A DNA stretch of 64,000 nt from Zygnema cylindricum (GCA_037447655.1 JBBHKE010002627.1:124001-188000); one strand, 5' to 3'. Counted from the stretch's first letter, positions 35,662 through 48,250 are shown. A program made the numbers and translations. The notes: generated by a model from the letters alone, not told the origin.

Positions 35662-38600
35662 ATGGCGGAAGAGAAGAAAGGTTTTTTTGGAATGCTTGGA
35701 AAGGGATTTTCTCAAATGACAAGTGCAGGAAATTCAGTTGTCAACAGTCTCCGCCAGTAAGTTATATAACTTTATTTGCCTTTTTTTTATGACATAGTTT
35801 AGTTTTGTGATTTCAGTTAATGGCTTTTTAGCAAGTTCGGACTTAAGTTTTGTCATTTCAGTCGATGGTTTGAATATTGTATTTGTTTTTATCTTTTTAA
35901 CTCTTTATCATGTTTCAAACCAGGCATCTCTGTAGAGACTTTCTTTTTGTTTTTTGGATTCTTATATTTTTTTGTGAATTTGGTGTAATATAATTGGGAG
36001 ACTCTTGTCAGCAATTACATTCCAAAATTCGATTGAAAAATTTAATTGCCAAATTTAATTGCACTATTTAATGGTCCCTGCTCTTTTTGTTGGACTGATT
36101 ATGCAAAGAAGCATTAACGACACATGGTTTTTTTTGTTATTGTTCAATTAAAATCGGTTTTCATTAATTGTTTAATTTGAATTTGTTCCTTCAAACTCAC
36201 CCACGTTGCTGAAACTGGCAGTTTTAATGTGAGTCCTAAACGTTTGCGACAAATCATTTAGGTTTTACTATATTTTTAAACCAAACCCGAGTTTTGGCTA
36301 GTTTCTCTATTTTCTTTCTCTTTTGGTTCTTTTAGGTTTTACTTCCTTTTTAAACCATATCAAAAAAAGTGTTTTGGCTAATGTTTCCATTTTCTGTCTC
36401 TTTTGGTTTTTTTTCGGTCTTACTTCCTCTTGACACTAAATTGAAAGAGTGTTTTGGCTATTTTATTCCTTCTATGTATATCTATATTATTTTGTTTTAT
36501 TTTTTTTGTTTGCTGTTGTGTAATAATTTTGTTTTTGTGGCTTTCATTTTTTGTTTTTTGCTTTTTTGTTTAATTTTTTAGGTAGTGATTTTGTTTTCTG
36601 GCTTTTTTACAGTCTCGGTGGAAAAGAAAATTTAGAAGTGATCAATCCGGAAGGTGGTGAAAATGACGCAGAGGAGGAAGCAGACAGAGGGCGATTTAAA
36701 AAGGAAGTAAGTATGACTGCCTCATTTTTCCTCTTTATTTCATTTTTTCCGTTTATTCTTAGTCTCGTAATTGAAATTGAGTGTCATTTAGTAGAAGGGA
36801 AAATGGGTCTGTTACCTCTCATTTTTCCTCTTTATTCCTTAGTCCAGTAATTTCATTCAAATAACATTATACTAGAAGGGAAAATCGGTAAGCAAACAGA
36901 AGTCCAATTTGGTATAATCTGGTATAATTTGAGAATAAGTTCCTGTTCAACACTTTAGTACTGGAAATGCAGCTTTTCTTTTAATGGTCAGGTATGTATA
37001 AATCGTTAATTATATTTTAACACTTTAACCTTGACTTTCTCTGATTTTTCCAGGAACGAGATGGCTATTTCAAAATGATGTCAAAATACATTGGAGCAGA
37101 TGTGACATCCATGGTCACGCTGCCTGTCCTAATTTTTGAGCCCATGACTATGTTACAAAAAATGGCTGAGGTTTGCATGAACAACTTTTTCTTAAAGCCG
37201 GTTTTGTTTGATTTTTGCGTAACATTTTTTTCTTTAACACCTTTTTCTTTAGTTTTCTCGTATTCCTCTCTACAAATTTCCCTACATAGCTTCAGGTGTA
37301 GCTTCACGACAACACTATTTTCTGATTTTTTTTTTATTTGGAAAAGATGTCACTCTTTTTATTGGATGAAAGAACGGAGCCCTTGTCTGTTATTAACCCT
37401 AGGCTGGTACACTTTTTGGAAGCAAATGATATTTCCCTTTTTCTATGTTTGTTCTGCTCGTACAAAGTCGTCAACGCTCTGTTTTAGCAGAAGTAGAATT
37501 CTATCTTATGTTCATTTAAGACAAAAATAGCTATAATTTCTGGACCTCCACATTTTTTCCCTTCTTAAACATTAATCCAAGCTTCGGTACCTCTTAAGGT
37601 ATTTTGTTTCAAGTGCTTAAAGGCTGATCAAGCCTGTTGGTCAGTGCAATATTAATTTTCTTTTGAATTCTCAAACATTTGGTTACTTTTAGGTATTTTT
37701 TGAAAGCTGTTGAGCTCTCGTCGCTTATTCATCGTGGGTTCGTTGCTTGTGTGTTTCGATTGTGAAATGGAAATTTAAATGTGAAAAGATTAACGATAGT
37801 TAAAAAGCGGTGGTTGGTTTTCAGTTGATGGAATATTCTGAGCTTCTGAATGAGGCGGACAAAACAGATGACCCGAATATGCGAATGGTTTATGCAGGTA
37901 GACAGCTTCAATAAAATCTCAATAGCTAGTGTTCAATTTAGAAATTGAATACCATTTTCCAAATCATATAGAAATTTATATAAACTTTTATTTTGTAATT
38001 TTTCATTTTCCTGCTTATATGGAAATTTAAAACAATTACGTTTCATTGCCCAGCTTATAAAAAAATTCAAAACAATGTTGTTTCATTTTCCAGCTTATTT
38101 TAAGCCTCAAATAGTATGGTGATTTTCACGTATAGAGAAGTATTTTTATAGTCTAATCTTCAAAATTTGTTTTTCCAATTCTGTACCTTCGCTTCTGTTT
38201 CTGTTGATGTTAAAACTCAGATAAATCTTTTCATCTTTCACCTTCTAGGCTTCAATAGGATGTTGGCATTCATAATGTAGAGATGGATACTTTAATTGTC
38301 TTCAAATTTTGGTTTCTTAAGACTATGGACCTTTGCCTCCATTTTTGCGGTTTCTTCTAAACTGTCTTTGTGGAAACCTTCAGTTGGATGGACAGTTACT
38401 GTTTGGTTTGATCGTCTTCTAATTTTTATTTTTGGATTCTGGACCTTCCTTTCAATTTTTTTTTCTTCGCCTCTGTTTCTTCCATTGTATTTAAACTGTT
38501 TTTGTGAAAATTTGCAGTTTGTTGGGCGGTTTCTGTTTATCATGCTTATGCGAGGACTTGGAAACCTTTCAATCCAATTCTTGGAGAGACTTATGAAATG

Positions 38601-39441
38601 GCGAATCATAATGGTGTCAATTTCATATCAGAACAGGTGGGTTAGTATGGAATATGGTTACAAATGGTCATATAGAATAAATGGTTATATAGAATATATG
38701 GTAATATGGAATATATGGTCATATAGAATATATGGTTATGCAGAATATATGGTTATGCAGAATATATGGTGTATGGATTACATGGTTACATGGAATATAT
38801 GATCATCTGAAATATATGGTCATAAAATTATATGGGTATATGGATGTATGGTCACATGGAGTATATGGTCATATGGTCATATATGTTGAATTGCCATGTA
38901 GGTGTTTCAAAAGTTTCCTTTAGGTTAATGAATCTAGGTAGTTCAAGTTTGAAAACCTATCATAAGTGAAAGCTGTAAGTGGGTTCAGAAGCAGATGATC
39001 AGTTAACGAATTCAAATAGTTCAAATTTGAGAATTTTTCTGTGTTGAATTGCAATTTCGAAAGCAGCATAAAAATTAATGAATCCAAGTAGGTTTCTTCT
39101 TACTTTTTGTACTTTTTGGACTCTGTAGATTGTAGACGTGGGCCAACATCTTCCTAGTGTGCAATGCCAAGTAGTTAAATTAACGTTTTTCCTACTATTT
39201 GTTCTTTTTGTACACATGGACTCGTGTACTCAGGTACTTCTGTTCTTTTCCGTTTGTACCTAGGTACTAATGTACTTATGTACTCCTGTACTGTTTGTAC
39301 TTTGTACAGGTGAGCCATCACCCTCCCATGAGTGCCGGCCATGCGGAAAATGAGCACTTTATTTATGACTGCACTTCAAAGCTAAAGACCAAGTTTCTCG
39401 GAAATTCTCTTGAAGTGTATCCTGTTGGAAGGTGCGTAAGC

Positions 39442-39518
<77 letters not shown>

Positions 39519-40694
39519 GAACTCTAAACAAATATGCCTGCACACATGCATCACTCTTTATATATATGTGTGTGTGTGTGTGTATGATATGTGACATCAG
39601 CCCCTTTTCAGTTTTATTTGGGGGGCCTTTTAAAGCCTGTGATTATTTTCATGTGCTTGTTTTTTTCTTTTTTTAATTTGCAGGTGTGGAGAGTAGCAGA
39701 AGATCCAAAGAGCGACAAATTTCAGTACACATATTTTGCACACAAAATCAATAGTTTTGAGACATCTCCCAAAGGACTTCTCCCATCGGATTCTCGCCTC
39801 AGACCGGACCGACTCGCTTTAGAAAATGGAGATATGCATAAAGCAGGTCTTGAGAAAGCAAGGTCAGTCAAACATCTCCCCCTCACCCTTACCATCTCTC
39901 GCCTTCCCTCTTTTTTTTTTTCCTCTTCTATTATATGGGTAAACCTGTGTACTTCCTGCTCAATTGAGCCAGTTTAGTTCGTCCTTTTTTTTTTTTGGTT
40001 TCTCTTTCTGTTTGTCCTTTCTTTTTGGAATTCAATAATAGTATCCTTTCCCACTTGGGATAAAATGTCAGCTATTTTTCTCAAATAATCTGGTATACTT
40101 TCTCACATTTTTTGAAATCTACACTTTTTTGGTACACAATGTATAAGTAATAAATTAAATGCAGTTGAATGCTCAGGAAGTATAATCAGGTAGGGCACCC
40201 TGAAAGACCCTCAACATTTTTTTACAAACAAAATTCCCCGGCAAGCCGAGAAAACCCCAAAAACCCTCCACTGGCGATAAGTCTCATGTTTGTCATTCGT
40301 TACCATGATAAAGAAATTTAGCATCGCTCTATCCTGGTCTCTCTCTCTTCCCTACTGAAGTTTTTTTATTAACTGGTTTTGGAAAGGTTCTCATAACAGA
40401 TTGGAGGAGAGGCAACGGGCAGAAAAAAGGGAGAGAGAGAAACAGGGAAAATCTTTTGTCCCGAAATGGTTTAAGATGTCCGGAGAAGTTTTGGAAAGCC
40501 CGTGGGACGACACATTAGAAGTTTACGAGTTCAAATCGGATTACAAAGAACATCGTGAAAGAGCCGAGAAGGGAGGAGAGGAGGGAGAGGAAAAATCAAA
40601 GATTCAATTCAATCCATGGCAATTTAATGATAATGAGGTCGAAGTCGCCGACGCAGAAGTGCAAACAGGGATCGTAGCAAACACGAAGAAATAG
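35662..40694 (+). CDS. Oxysterol-binding protein-related protein, ORP3-like, missing an internal exon
   Basis: Plant-type short ORP: a lipid (sterol/phosphoinositide) transfer protein consisting of the ORD domain alone, without a PH domain. Exons: 35662-35756, 36613-36706, 37054-37170, 37825-37897, 38518-38636, 39310-39431, 39684-39862, 40400-40694, all with AG/GT borders. The reading starts [19 protein letters not shown] and runs through [41 protein letters not shown], the OSBP signature EQ-VSHHPP across an exon border, [34 protein letters not shown] and EERQRAEKR to IQFNPWQF. The exon ending at 39431 is phase 2 but the next starts in phase 0, and about 100 residues of the ORD beta-barrel that normally lie here are absent. 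The 252-bp gap holds only a (CT)n tract. Either exons are lost or the assembly has collapsed. Confidence 0.9.
38640..38890. repeat. ATATGGTTATATAGA minisatellite in ORP intron
   Basis: Degenerate AGAATATATGGTTATG / GGTCATATAG units fill the start of the intron after the 38518-38636 exon. Confidence 0.7.
39443..39584. repeat. (CT)n tract followed by (TG)n
   Basis: About 37 CT dinucleotides (39443-39516) and, after 46 bp, a short TATATG/TG run (39557-39584). They lie exactly where ORP exons are missing. Confidence 0.95.
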
Positions 40695-42652
40695 TGAAAA
40701 TAGTCAAAAATAAGATGTAGCGATATAAGATGTAGAGATTTAATGGTTTTTTTTCCTTCTTTGGACGGTTTCCAATGTGTTCATGTTCCTGGGATGGGTG
40801 GCTCATTTTTTGAGCTCATTTTTTTCGGGCTCGTTTTTTGGGAGGGAAATGTATGTGTCTTAAATTTCTACTGATACCGTTTTCCCAATTGTGTGCTGAA
40901 TACGGTTTCCCTGTCGTCAAGATATGGTCATTTTATCAAATTCTGTCAAATTCGGTTAAATTTGGTCAACTTCGGTCAAACAAAAGGCGAATCATGAGTA
41001 GAAGTGAAAATCCCATCAATATTTCATCATGTCTCATATGCGGCTTTGTAAAGGAATCACAGGAGTACAAAAATGTTTCAGAAATGATTTAGAGACGACG
41101 TAGAAAGTATATCATTTTGTCCAAGTGTTGAATGTTAGTTTTTATCTTCACTATTAGTGTTTAAAGCAATTCTTTAAAGTATGGATTGTCGTAAATGATT
41201 AGTGGTAAAGGTAGTCATGATGCAATCTTTCCTTGCTGAAGTTCTTTTTTTTCTCGAAGGTTTTATGTTGCATGAAATTATTGAGAAAGTTTGCGATCGG
41301 TGGACCTAGTGTGACAGTATAGTGCAATGTTTCGAGACAATGTAAACCCAAATTGATGGTTTGCTTATTTCTTATCAGTCTATGATGATGACAGTGCCAC
41401 TATCGAGTAGCATAGTAATTACCATGTAAGTCAGTGTGTTAAGTTTGTTAGAATTAATACTATAAGAATAGTGTGCCAATGTATACACATGAATGCAACT
41501 TCACCTTTTCTCCATTTTTTTGTCGTCGTTTTTTCTCTGGACAAATTTTATGGGTGGTCCGATAGTGAAGATGAAATCGTTTTTTAATTTTGCGATGGTT
41601 GTATACGCTATATACTTTTGTGGCGATTCAATAATGTAAAATGTCGAGTTTCTTGCTATGTTGTAGATGTGTAGCTTTTTGTGACATTGTAGATGTCTTG
41701 GTTTTCGAGTTGTTCTGAAGTCATGTTTTTTAATGACTATTCCGATGTCACTATTTCTAGAACTTCCTGATGGCTTCTCAATTTTGGTCTTGTCTTTCCT
41801 CACTCAATTTGTCACCGTAGTACACCCGATTACAGTACGAAAAATTACTATCTTTGGGCTCTTTCTGTCTTGTTTTGTTGTAGGAAGAGGGAGGAGAAGG
41901 GAGTGGTAGTTGGAGAGGGGAGAGGGAAAGGTGACAACGATGTAAACTTTTGCAAAAGACCCATGAATGAAAATGGAGGTTCTGAGACTCTTGCATTTTT
42001 CAATATGTGCGTGTGATGGGCAGAAAAAAGGATAGCTTGTAGCATCCTTGGGTGAAAATGTTAAAATGTGTAAAACGGGCGAAGACGTTTTTCTTATCGT
42101 AGTTGGCCAGCTGTTACTTTTTATAAAATCAGACTCTTGAGCCGGTGTAAAGGGGAGTTTTGAAGATGAGCTGGCAGTGGGTCAAAACGAGGAAGCCGAT
42201 GAAGAGGAGTACGTAATAAGTACATAGTAAGTCTCAAGACGATGTATATTGTACTTTGGTAAAAACATTTCCTTTGCACATTAAAGAATTTCTTGGTTGT
42301 ATTTTGGTTTTTACATTTCCTTCGTACAATATAAAATTTCTCGGTGCAACATACAATTTTCGAGGGAAACGACAAGAAAAAACCCATTTAACACATGGGA
42401 ACGCACCATAAGTCATCATTGGTAAAAGCACATATGAACCCAATGCGAGGTTATGTCAGTGATCTCTTCGGTCAACGTTTGGTAATAAGGAGTTTCACAC
42501 TATCTGAAACAAACTTTTTTTTATGCAAACAAAACTTGGGCAAAAACTTCAATTGAAATTGGAAAAACCATTACCACAGTTTCTTATAGAATTTGACATG
42601 ATTCTACATTAATTGCTAATCTCTTAATTCAAAGCAAACTGCAGCCGTGGAA
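40695..42652. other. Intergenic, no gene seen
   Basis: 3' flank of the ORP3-like gene. At about 40920-40985 there are repeated TCAAATTCGGT units. No supported coding sequence or delimited element. Confidence 0.5.
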
Positions 42653-42858
42653 CACCAAACCGCTAATCGTTATTTTTTCCCCACTTAAAACATCTTTTCT
42701 CCGTGCACACTTGTCGGATTGTCAATCCGGCGGTTGCTATTGGAAGGCAAGATTCTCACCTTCTATTGGCAGTCTCCGGTTGACATTCCGACAAGTGTGC
42801 ACGGGAAAAGATGTTTTAAATGGCGAAAAAAATTTAACACTAATAACGATTAGCGGTG
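42653..42858. mobile_element. Foldback MITE, family A, copy 1
   Basis: About 206 bp in which the two halves are complementary almost throughout: CCGCTAATCGTTATT...AAAACATCTTTTCTCCG..GCACACTTGTCGGA on the left pairs with the right arm ending TAACGATTAGCGGTG. TA follows the right end. Near-identical relatives lie at 50287-50503 and 53128-53344. TIR plus TA target suggests a Tc1/mariner (Stowaway-like) affiliation. The left tip is altered (CACCAAACCGC). Confidence 0.75.
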
Positions 42859-42959
42859 TAATCACGATGGAGGAGAACAGTCCCAATTCTTAACACTTTG
42901 GAGGCGCCGTGCTCCGGAACTCCCTCAACGTGCTCCTCCGGGCTGGGGGGACTTACGGG

Positions 42960-43010
42960 GTTGTTTTTCGTAGATATTTAATTGAGTTAGGGTTGGGGTT
43001 GGGGTTTGTA
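42960..43010. repeat. GGGTTGGGGTT telomere-like run
   Basis: TTAGGGTTGGGGTTGGGGTTT resembles degenerate plant telomeric repeats, followed by further TTAGGGTG words. Too short to call an interstitial telomere. Confidence 0.3.
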
Positions 43011-43140
43011 TTTTTGTTTTTGTGAGTTGCCGTGCTTTTCATTTTGAGTTAGGGTGTTTTTATTTTCCTTGTTGTTGCTTCCTTTTTTTAGGGTGTGTTC
43101 TTGTCGCTCTTTTTGTTTTTTATTATTGTTGTTTTTCAGT

Positions 43141-43697
43141 GTTGGTCATGCCACCCCTTTTGTACCCCCAGACTCAGATGGTTTACCATCGTGCTTTTTA
43201 ATTTATCCTGCAAGTGATTCTTAACACTTTGAGAGAGGGATGGAAGTATTATCGGAACCCTAGTAGCCAATAATTCCAAGATTTTGCCTCCAGGAAGCCA
43301 AAACTGTCAGTTTAACAACACATGGAATGCGTATTCCTGCCACGTAACATGCTACAATTCTGTTGCTGGATTTGAGGTGAGATTGATATAACGTAACTGA
43401 CACGCTACTGTCGGCTTTGTGAGTAAAAAAATTAAGGCGGTATAAGATCTGTGTCAGTTTATAAAATACGAAATGTGCAAAAAATATTCAGAGTCGAGGT
43501 GTTTACAAAATTACGGTGCTTTTCACAGAAAATGAATGCGACAAATGTCCACAGTTACTTGCCATTTTTATGTGTTCACGTTGCTTTCTTTGTTTTTTAT
43601 TGCCCTGCTTGTAGTTTTTCAGTTTTGGCCATGCCACCCCTTTTGTACCCCCAGACTCAGATGGTTTACCATCGTGCTTTAAATTTATCCTGTGAGG
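43141..43697. repeat. Direct repeat of about 70 bp (43141-43210, 43623-43693)
   Basis: Both copies contain CATGCCACCCCTTTTGTACC, CCCAGACTCAGATGG and TTTACCATCGTGCTTT. A reversed fragment of the same occurs near 46340 (GATGGTAAACCATTTGAGTC). Part of the F-box unit flank. Confidence 0.7.
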
Positions 43698-43899
43698 TAT
43701 TATTGTTAATGTTTGTAGTTGTTTACTTTCAATGTGTTGTCCGTTGGACAATTATATCCAGATATCCAAATATTTTATGCTTATTTTTACATAACATCTC
43801 ATCGACACAGCATTGAAAAGTAGTAATATTTACTTATTGTTGAATTATTATCCTTCGTTTTTAATTTTTGTATGAAAAGTACATGATGATGGTGGCATA

Positions 43900-44797
43900 T
43901 TTAAATTCAAAAAGTAAATGAAGGAAAGAAAAAAAAAAAACAGCAATAATTATTCATGGTTAATAATTATTCATGAAATTCTGAATACATCTAAATTTGA
44001 ACGGATATTCTCGATTTCGTCGTAAAGTAAAAAAGACAACTTCACAAAAGTCAAATAATGTTAAAGATTTTGAAATACTTGAACAATTATTCGCTACAAA
44101 CAAAATATTACATTTTGGTGACAGTTGTGACTTTCTCTCGGAAAAAAAACTTCTTGTTGATTATTTCACTGTTTTAAAGTCTTAGTACTTATCTAGTTTC
44201 ACCGTTTCAACCTTTTCTTTTTGAGGACTTAAAACTCATAATTAAGTGATAAATTAACTCCTAAAAACTATAAATCATTTTTTTTTACGAGTGTTTTTCT
44301 TAAACCTTTAAAACTTGATTAAAAATTCCGAAAGTAAAAAAATTGAAATCACGACAAAATAGATTGAATTGAAAGAGGCGAGAATATCGATACCAAAATA
44401 ATAATATTCATCTACACCATGCAAGTTTATTATCAAATAAGAAACCAAATTAGAACCATAACCATTGACATCAAGTAATTAAATTGACCAACAAAAAGTC
44501 AGCTGTAAGTAAAAAGTATGAAAACCTAAAATAAAGGATTTTCAAAAAACAACCACCTCCCAACATCCAAGTTTTTTCAAAGAAACTGATCAAAGAAATT
44601 GACGAAAAAACAAAAAAAACAAAAAAAAACCCGATGCTAAAATTATTTGGAAAGACTTGGTTGTTCATAACATCTTTAAAAACAACAAATCAGAATCAGA
44701 CACGTACAAAAAAAAAAAAAAAAAGACACTACAGTTACAAAACTGTCAATATTGTCAAATATTGTCAGGTCTACATTATTACATTTTCGATGTGGGC
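43900..44797 (-). repeat. 3' flank of F-box unit 1
   Basis: Matches the flanks downstream of the other copies: ATTCGCTACAAACAAAATATTACA, AAGTGATAAATTAACTC, ATAATAATATTCATCTACA, CCATTGACATCAAGTAATT and GACTTGGTTGTTCATAACATC, in that order. On the minus strand a stretch reads DVNG.YG..LVSYLI, also found in other copies, and might be a second exon, but it is not uniformly conserved. Confidence 0.55.
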
Positions 44798-45043
44798 TTA
44801 CAACGGCGTATCGTGAGGGATGGAAAATTCTATGGGAGTGTAATCACTCGGAGGAACGGGGCGATTTTTTTTGAAGGAAAAGTAACATTTGATTCTCCCA
44901 ATTTTCAAAGTTTTAACGTTGACCCGAACAATATTTGCTTCTCGAAAATTGTTGAATCGAGCATTGCTTAAGTCGTTGGTTTCAAAAAGTTCCAAATGTG
45001 CGAATAGTGGTACGAGGGAGAGAGGATCCGATATACATACCAT
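44798..45043 (-). pseudogene. F-box gene fragment, C-terminal part only (unit 1)
   Basis: Encodes the LRR-like tail shared by the family: SDPLSLVPLFAHLELFETND, ARFNNFREANIVRVNVKTL, KIGRIKC. The F-box half is missing. The homology stops at about 45045 and is replaced by CWF19-like 2 sequence on the same strand. Confidence 0.7.
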
Positions 45044-45217
45044 TTACGTAATGGTTATCTTAGTTTAAAATCATGACAGACGATACAAAAAAATTACTAA
45101 AAAATACACATAAACTATACCTGGAAAGCATCTGCTAACTAGAATCATGACCAAATGGTGTAAAACAATAATTAAATAAGCTGCAAGTTACTCTAAATTC
45201 ATGAAGAAAAGCCATAC

Positions 45218-46018
45218 CTGAAGAGCATCTGCTTCTTTCAATTTTCCCATCAGTCGCAATTTCATTGCTTTTGCAGCGACCTGATTGGCGGACAAAGGAG
45301 GAGTCCCACTACCTTCAGCCCCTCTTGAAATTGTATCCACCTTCTCTTTCTCCTACTCTTCCTCCTTCTCCTTCTCCATCTCCTTCTCCTTCTCCTTCTC
45401 CTTGTCCATCCCCTTCTCCTTTTCCTCCCTCTCCTCGTCCTTCTCTTCCTCCTTTTCCGTCACTATGGAAGAGGGTTCTTTCTTACCATTATTAGTGTCA
45501 GTATCTTCTTCTCCTAAACCTTCTGGAAGTAGACTTGATAGCATATCAATACTAGCTTTCGCCCTTCTTTCGATTTCCGGATCTTTTTGAACAAGTTTTG
45601 AACTATTTCCTTCCTTTACCAACCCAATTTCATGCCCCAATCCAATATTACTTGCCCTTGAGGAGCCCCTTTCCTCTCTCTCCTCCCTCCCTCTATAAGT
45701 CACATCTGTGTTTGTTACGTTTTTCCATTCTTTCCATCCCTCTCGCCCTTTATCTTCAGAAGCGGAAACTTTCGAGGATTCTCCACTTACTAATTTGGAC
45801 TCTTTTGAAGAAAAAGAATTAGGTTTACTCTATGACAGTTGGTCAACTTGTTTCGGAACTCGCATTTGTGACCGCCCAGACCTAACTTCATTTAAATAAT
45901 CTCTTTTATTTAAATAATCTCCTTTATTTTCTCTTATTCTTCTTTCATTACCGTCATCACCATCAACATTCCCCAACTCTTGTCTTTTACTCAGATTATC
46001 TAATCGTTTGGAGTACCA
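45218..46018 (-). pseudogene. CWF19-like 2 internal exon, nonsense-bearing copy
   Basis: One long minus-strand exon-like frame. It ends LSANQVAAKAMKLRLMGK..EADALQ and then a GTATGG donor, the conserved segment found in the middle of plant CWF19-like 2 proteins. Upstream are KASIDMLSSLLPEGLGEED and a Lys/Glu-rich repeat. Two in-frame TAG codons (45830-45832, and 45353-45355 within the GAG run) interrupt it. In the protein this block should lie between the GDGGASW region and the CwfJ domains. Here it sits 14 kb beyond the C-terminal exon, so it is a displaced or duplicated fragment. It may come from a separate broken copy. Confidence 0.65.
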
Positions 46019-46997
46019 CTTGTATTTTTATTTCTTTTGAAAGATTTCTAGTTAATTGTAGTATGGCTAGCTTTTTTAACCCAACATCAGTGCAGTTTTA
46101 TGTTTTTAAGTCTTATGACTTATCTATATCACTGTTTTTACCATTTCATCGTAAGGACTTAATACCTCATATGTATGTGATAAATTAACTCATGTAAACT
46201 GTAGAACACTTTTTTTATGAGTGTTTCTCTTAAGCATTTAGTACTTGATTAACGATTCCCCAAGTAAAAATTATTGAACTCAAGACAAAATACATTGAAT
46301 TGAAAGAGAAAAGAGTACCGACTTTATTAAAACGCGTGATGGTAAACCATTTGAGTCCACGGGAACAAAAAGGGGCAGATATGCTAAACTGAAAAATTAC
46401 ATGTGGAGGGAAGCAAACAAAAAAGATAAGGCAAAAGCAACAAACACACTAGAAAAAATTAAAACAAAGACACTCAAAGAAGCAACAAACACTCAAGGAA
46501 AGAGGCGATAATATCAATATCAGAATAATAATATTCATCTACATTATGCAAGTGTATTATCAAAGAAAAAACCAAATTAAAACCATAATTACCATTGACA
46601 TCAAGTAATTTTATCGACCAACAGAACGTCAAATGTGAAAAAAGTAAGAAAACCTAAAAAAAAGGATTTTCTATAAACAACCACCTCCCAACATCCATGT
46701 TTTTTCAAAGAAACTGATCAAAGAAATTGACTAAAAAAACAAAAAAAAAACAAAAAAAAAACCACTGATGCTAAAAATATTTGAAAAGACTTGGTTGTTC
46801 ATAACATCTTTAAAAACATCAAATCAAATTCAAAAAGCGTACAAAAAAAGAAGGAAAAAAAAGACACGATGATAACAACACTACACTGTCAATATTGGTG
46901 GGTCTACATTATCACATTTTTAGTGTGGGCGGTACCACATCTTAGGACTAAACGGCACATTTTGCCCAAATCAACAAATTCCACACCACGAAAGATA
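46019..46997 (-). repeat. 3' flank of F-box unit 2
   Basis: Repeats the flank of unit 1: GTGATAAATTAACTCATG, AATAATATTCATCTACATTATG, CCACCTCCCAACATCCATG and GACTTGGTTGTTCATAACATC. No other gene seen. Confidence 0.55.
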
Positions 46998-47615
46998 CTA
47001 AGGGAAGGAAAATATTATGGGATTGTAAACACTCGTAGGAACGCGACGATATTTCCTTATGGAAAAATCACATTTAATTCTCCCGATTTTCGAAGTTTTT
47101 ACGTCGACCAAAACAAAGTGTGCTTTTCGAAAATTGTTGAATCGAGCATTGTCTAAGTCGTCGATTTTAAAAACTTCCAAATGTGCGAATAACGGTACGA
47201 GGGAGAGAGGATCCCATACATATCCACAAATGTGAAGGAATTCCAAGTTTTTGAAAGTTTCCAAGATTGCAATTAACTTGTTAATATCGTCTAGTGTATC
47301 AAGGTCGTTTATTACGAATAAAGTCGTGGCATTTTTGAAACGGGATAAGTAGTTGGTATCACAATTGCTTTCCCCCCTTATATTTTTAATTCTGAGCTTT
47401 ATTTTTGTCACATAATCGCTCGCTAAATGGCACCAATTTTTGTTGACACGTGTCGTTGTTTCCAAATCTTTTAGCGGTAAAAGTTTGAAAACTTGTGACA
47501 AAATTTCGTTAGGAAGTGGAAAAGGTTTGTCTTCATCTTGAAGGGATAGTGAATTTTGTCATTTATTTTGTCCACCATGTTGTGTAGTCACAAAACGTCC
47601 ACTCCTTAGCTTCAT
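46998..47615 (-). pseudogene. F-box protein gene with early stop (unit 2)
   Basis: Family start at 47615 (MKLRSGRFVTTQHGGQNK), then TGA where sister copies have Arg (CGA/CGC), consistent with a CpG transition. Beyond the stop the frame is open to 46998: FPLPNEILSQVFKLLPLKDL (F-box helix 1), TTTRVNKNWCHLAS, then LRR-like segments (NLEFLHICGYVWDPLSLVPL, HLEVFKIDDLD) and KIGRIKCDFSIRKYRRVP. F-box proteins are SCF ubiquitin-ligase adaptors and the LRR part would bind substrate; that is family knowledge. A shorter product from an internal ATG (47501) would start inside the F-box. Confidence 0.75.
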
Positions 47616-48250
47616 TTTATTCTCAGATTCTTATTTATTTATGAAGTAAAAAAAAAACTAAGGATTGTTGTTTTTTAATGAACGAACAAAAATACTAAGC
47701 AATGGTGTGAGTTAGAAATTTGAACATATTCACACGGTATAGCTTCTTAAAAAAGAAAACTGGCTTAATATCAACGATTGTATGCATGTAAACGTAAAAA
47801 AAAAGTGAAAGATGTTTTGAAAAAGCTATACGGCGGTCAGTTTCTCTCGTAAGGCGACACAGACGGAACTCATTTTGGTAAAAACGTGCGAAAAAATCGT
47901 GCGACTTTTAAACTTTAGTCGCATTAAAGGTTTTTCGTCGCATGAAAAAATGCGCGCACGATATATTGATTCCGTACGATACTTTGTAAAAGTTAAAACA
48001 TTCGCGCTTTAACAACATGGGAAGAAAGAGGTGCGACTTTCCTGGCGCTGATTACCAAAATTTTGTCATTTTCCTAGAATTTAAAGTGGACCAATGAATG
48101 AAGATCTTTAAGGTAAGGAAGTTTTTACTTTTTACTTTTTTAAGATTTTGCATGGATTGACCCTCGTTGATTAACGTGGCTGTTTTTTAGCTGTTGTAAT
48201 TTCTAATCTTCGTCTGCTGATTTTTGTCACGAAGCATTGAGACAAAATCA
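47616..48250 (-). promoter_or_regulatory. Conserved upstream block of F-box unit 2
   Basis: Shared with units 3, 5, 6 and 7. It contains GGCGGTCAGTTTCTCTCGTA, ATCGTGCGACTTTTAAAC, GCGCACGATATATTGATT, AGAGGTGCGACTTTCC, GGCGCTGATTACCAAAATTT and GTGGACCAATGAATGAAGAT. From 47996 to about 48112 it is identical by eye to 52625-52741. Probable promoter or part of the duplicating unit. Confidence 0.4.

Noticed and set aside
37075-37530. 151-codon plus-strand frame
   Set aside because: It is the real ORP exon (37054-37170) read through its GTTTGC donor into the T-rich intron.
39295-39597. Ser/Leu or Arg/Glu repeat proteins
   Set aside because: Produced by the (CT)n tract next to an ORP exon.
42960-43010. 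Interstitial telomere
   Set aside because: Only three degenerate GGGTTGGGG-type units; not enough for a telomeric array.
44400-44520. Second exon of the F-box genes (DVNGNYG block)
   Set aside because: Readable in units 1-3 but altered or shifted in units 4 and 5 and in the plus-strand copy; kept only as a flank repeat.
45265-45590. Plus-strand Pro/Ser-rich frames
   Set aside because: Antisense shadow of the Lys/Glu-rich CWF19L2 fragment.
46791-47156. 121-codon plus-strand frame
   Set aside because: Antisense to the F-box C-terminal region and its flank; the minus strand carries the family domain.
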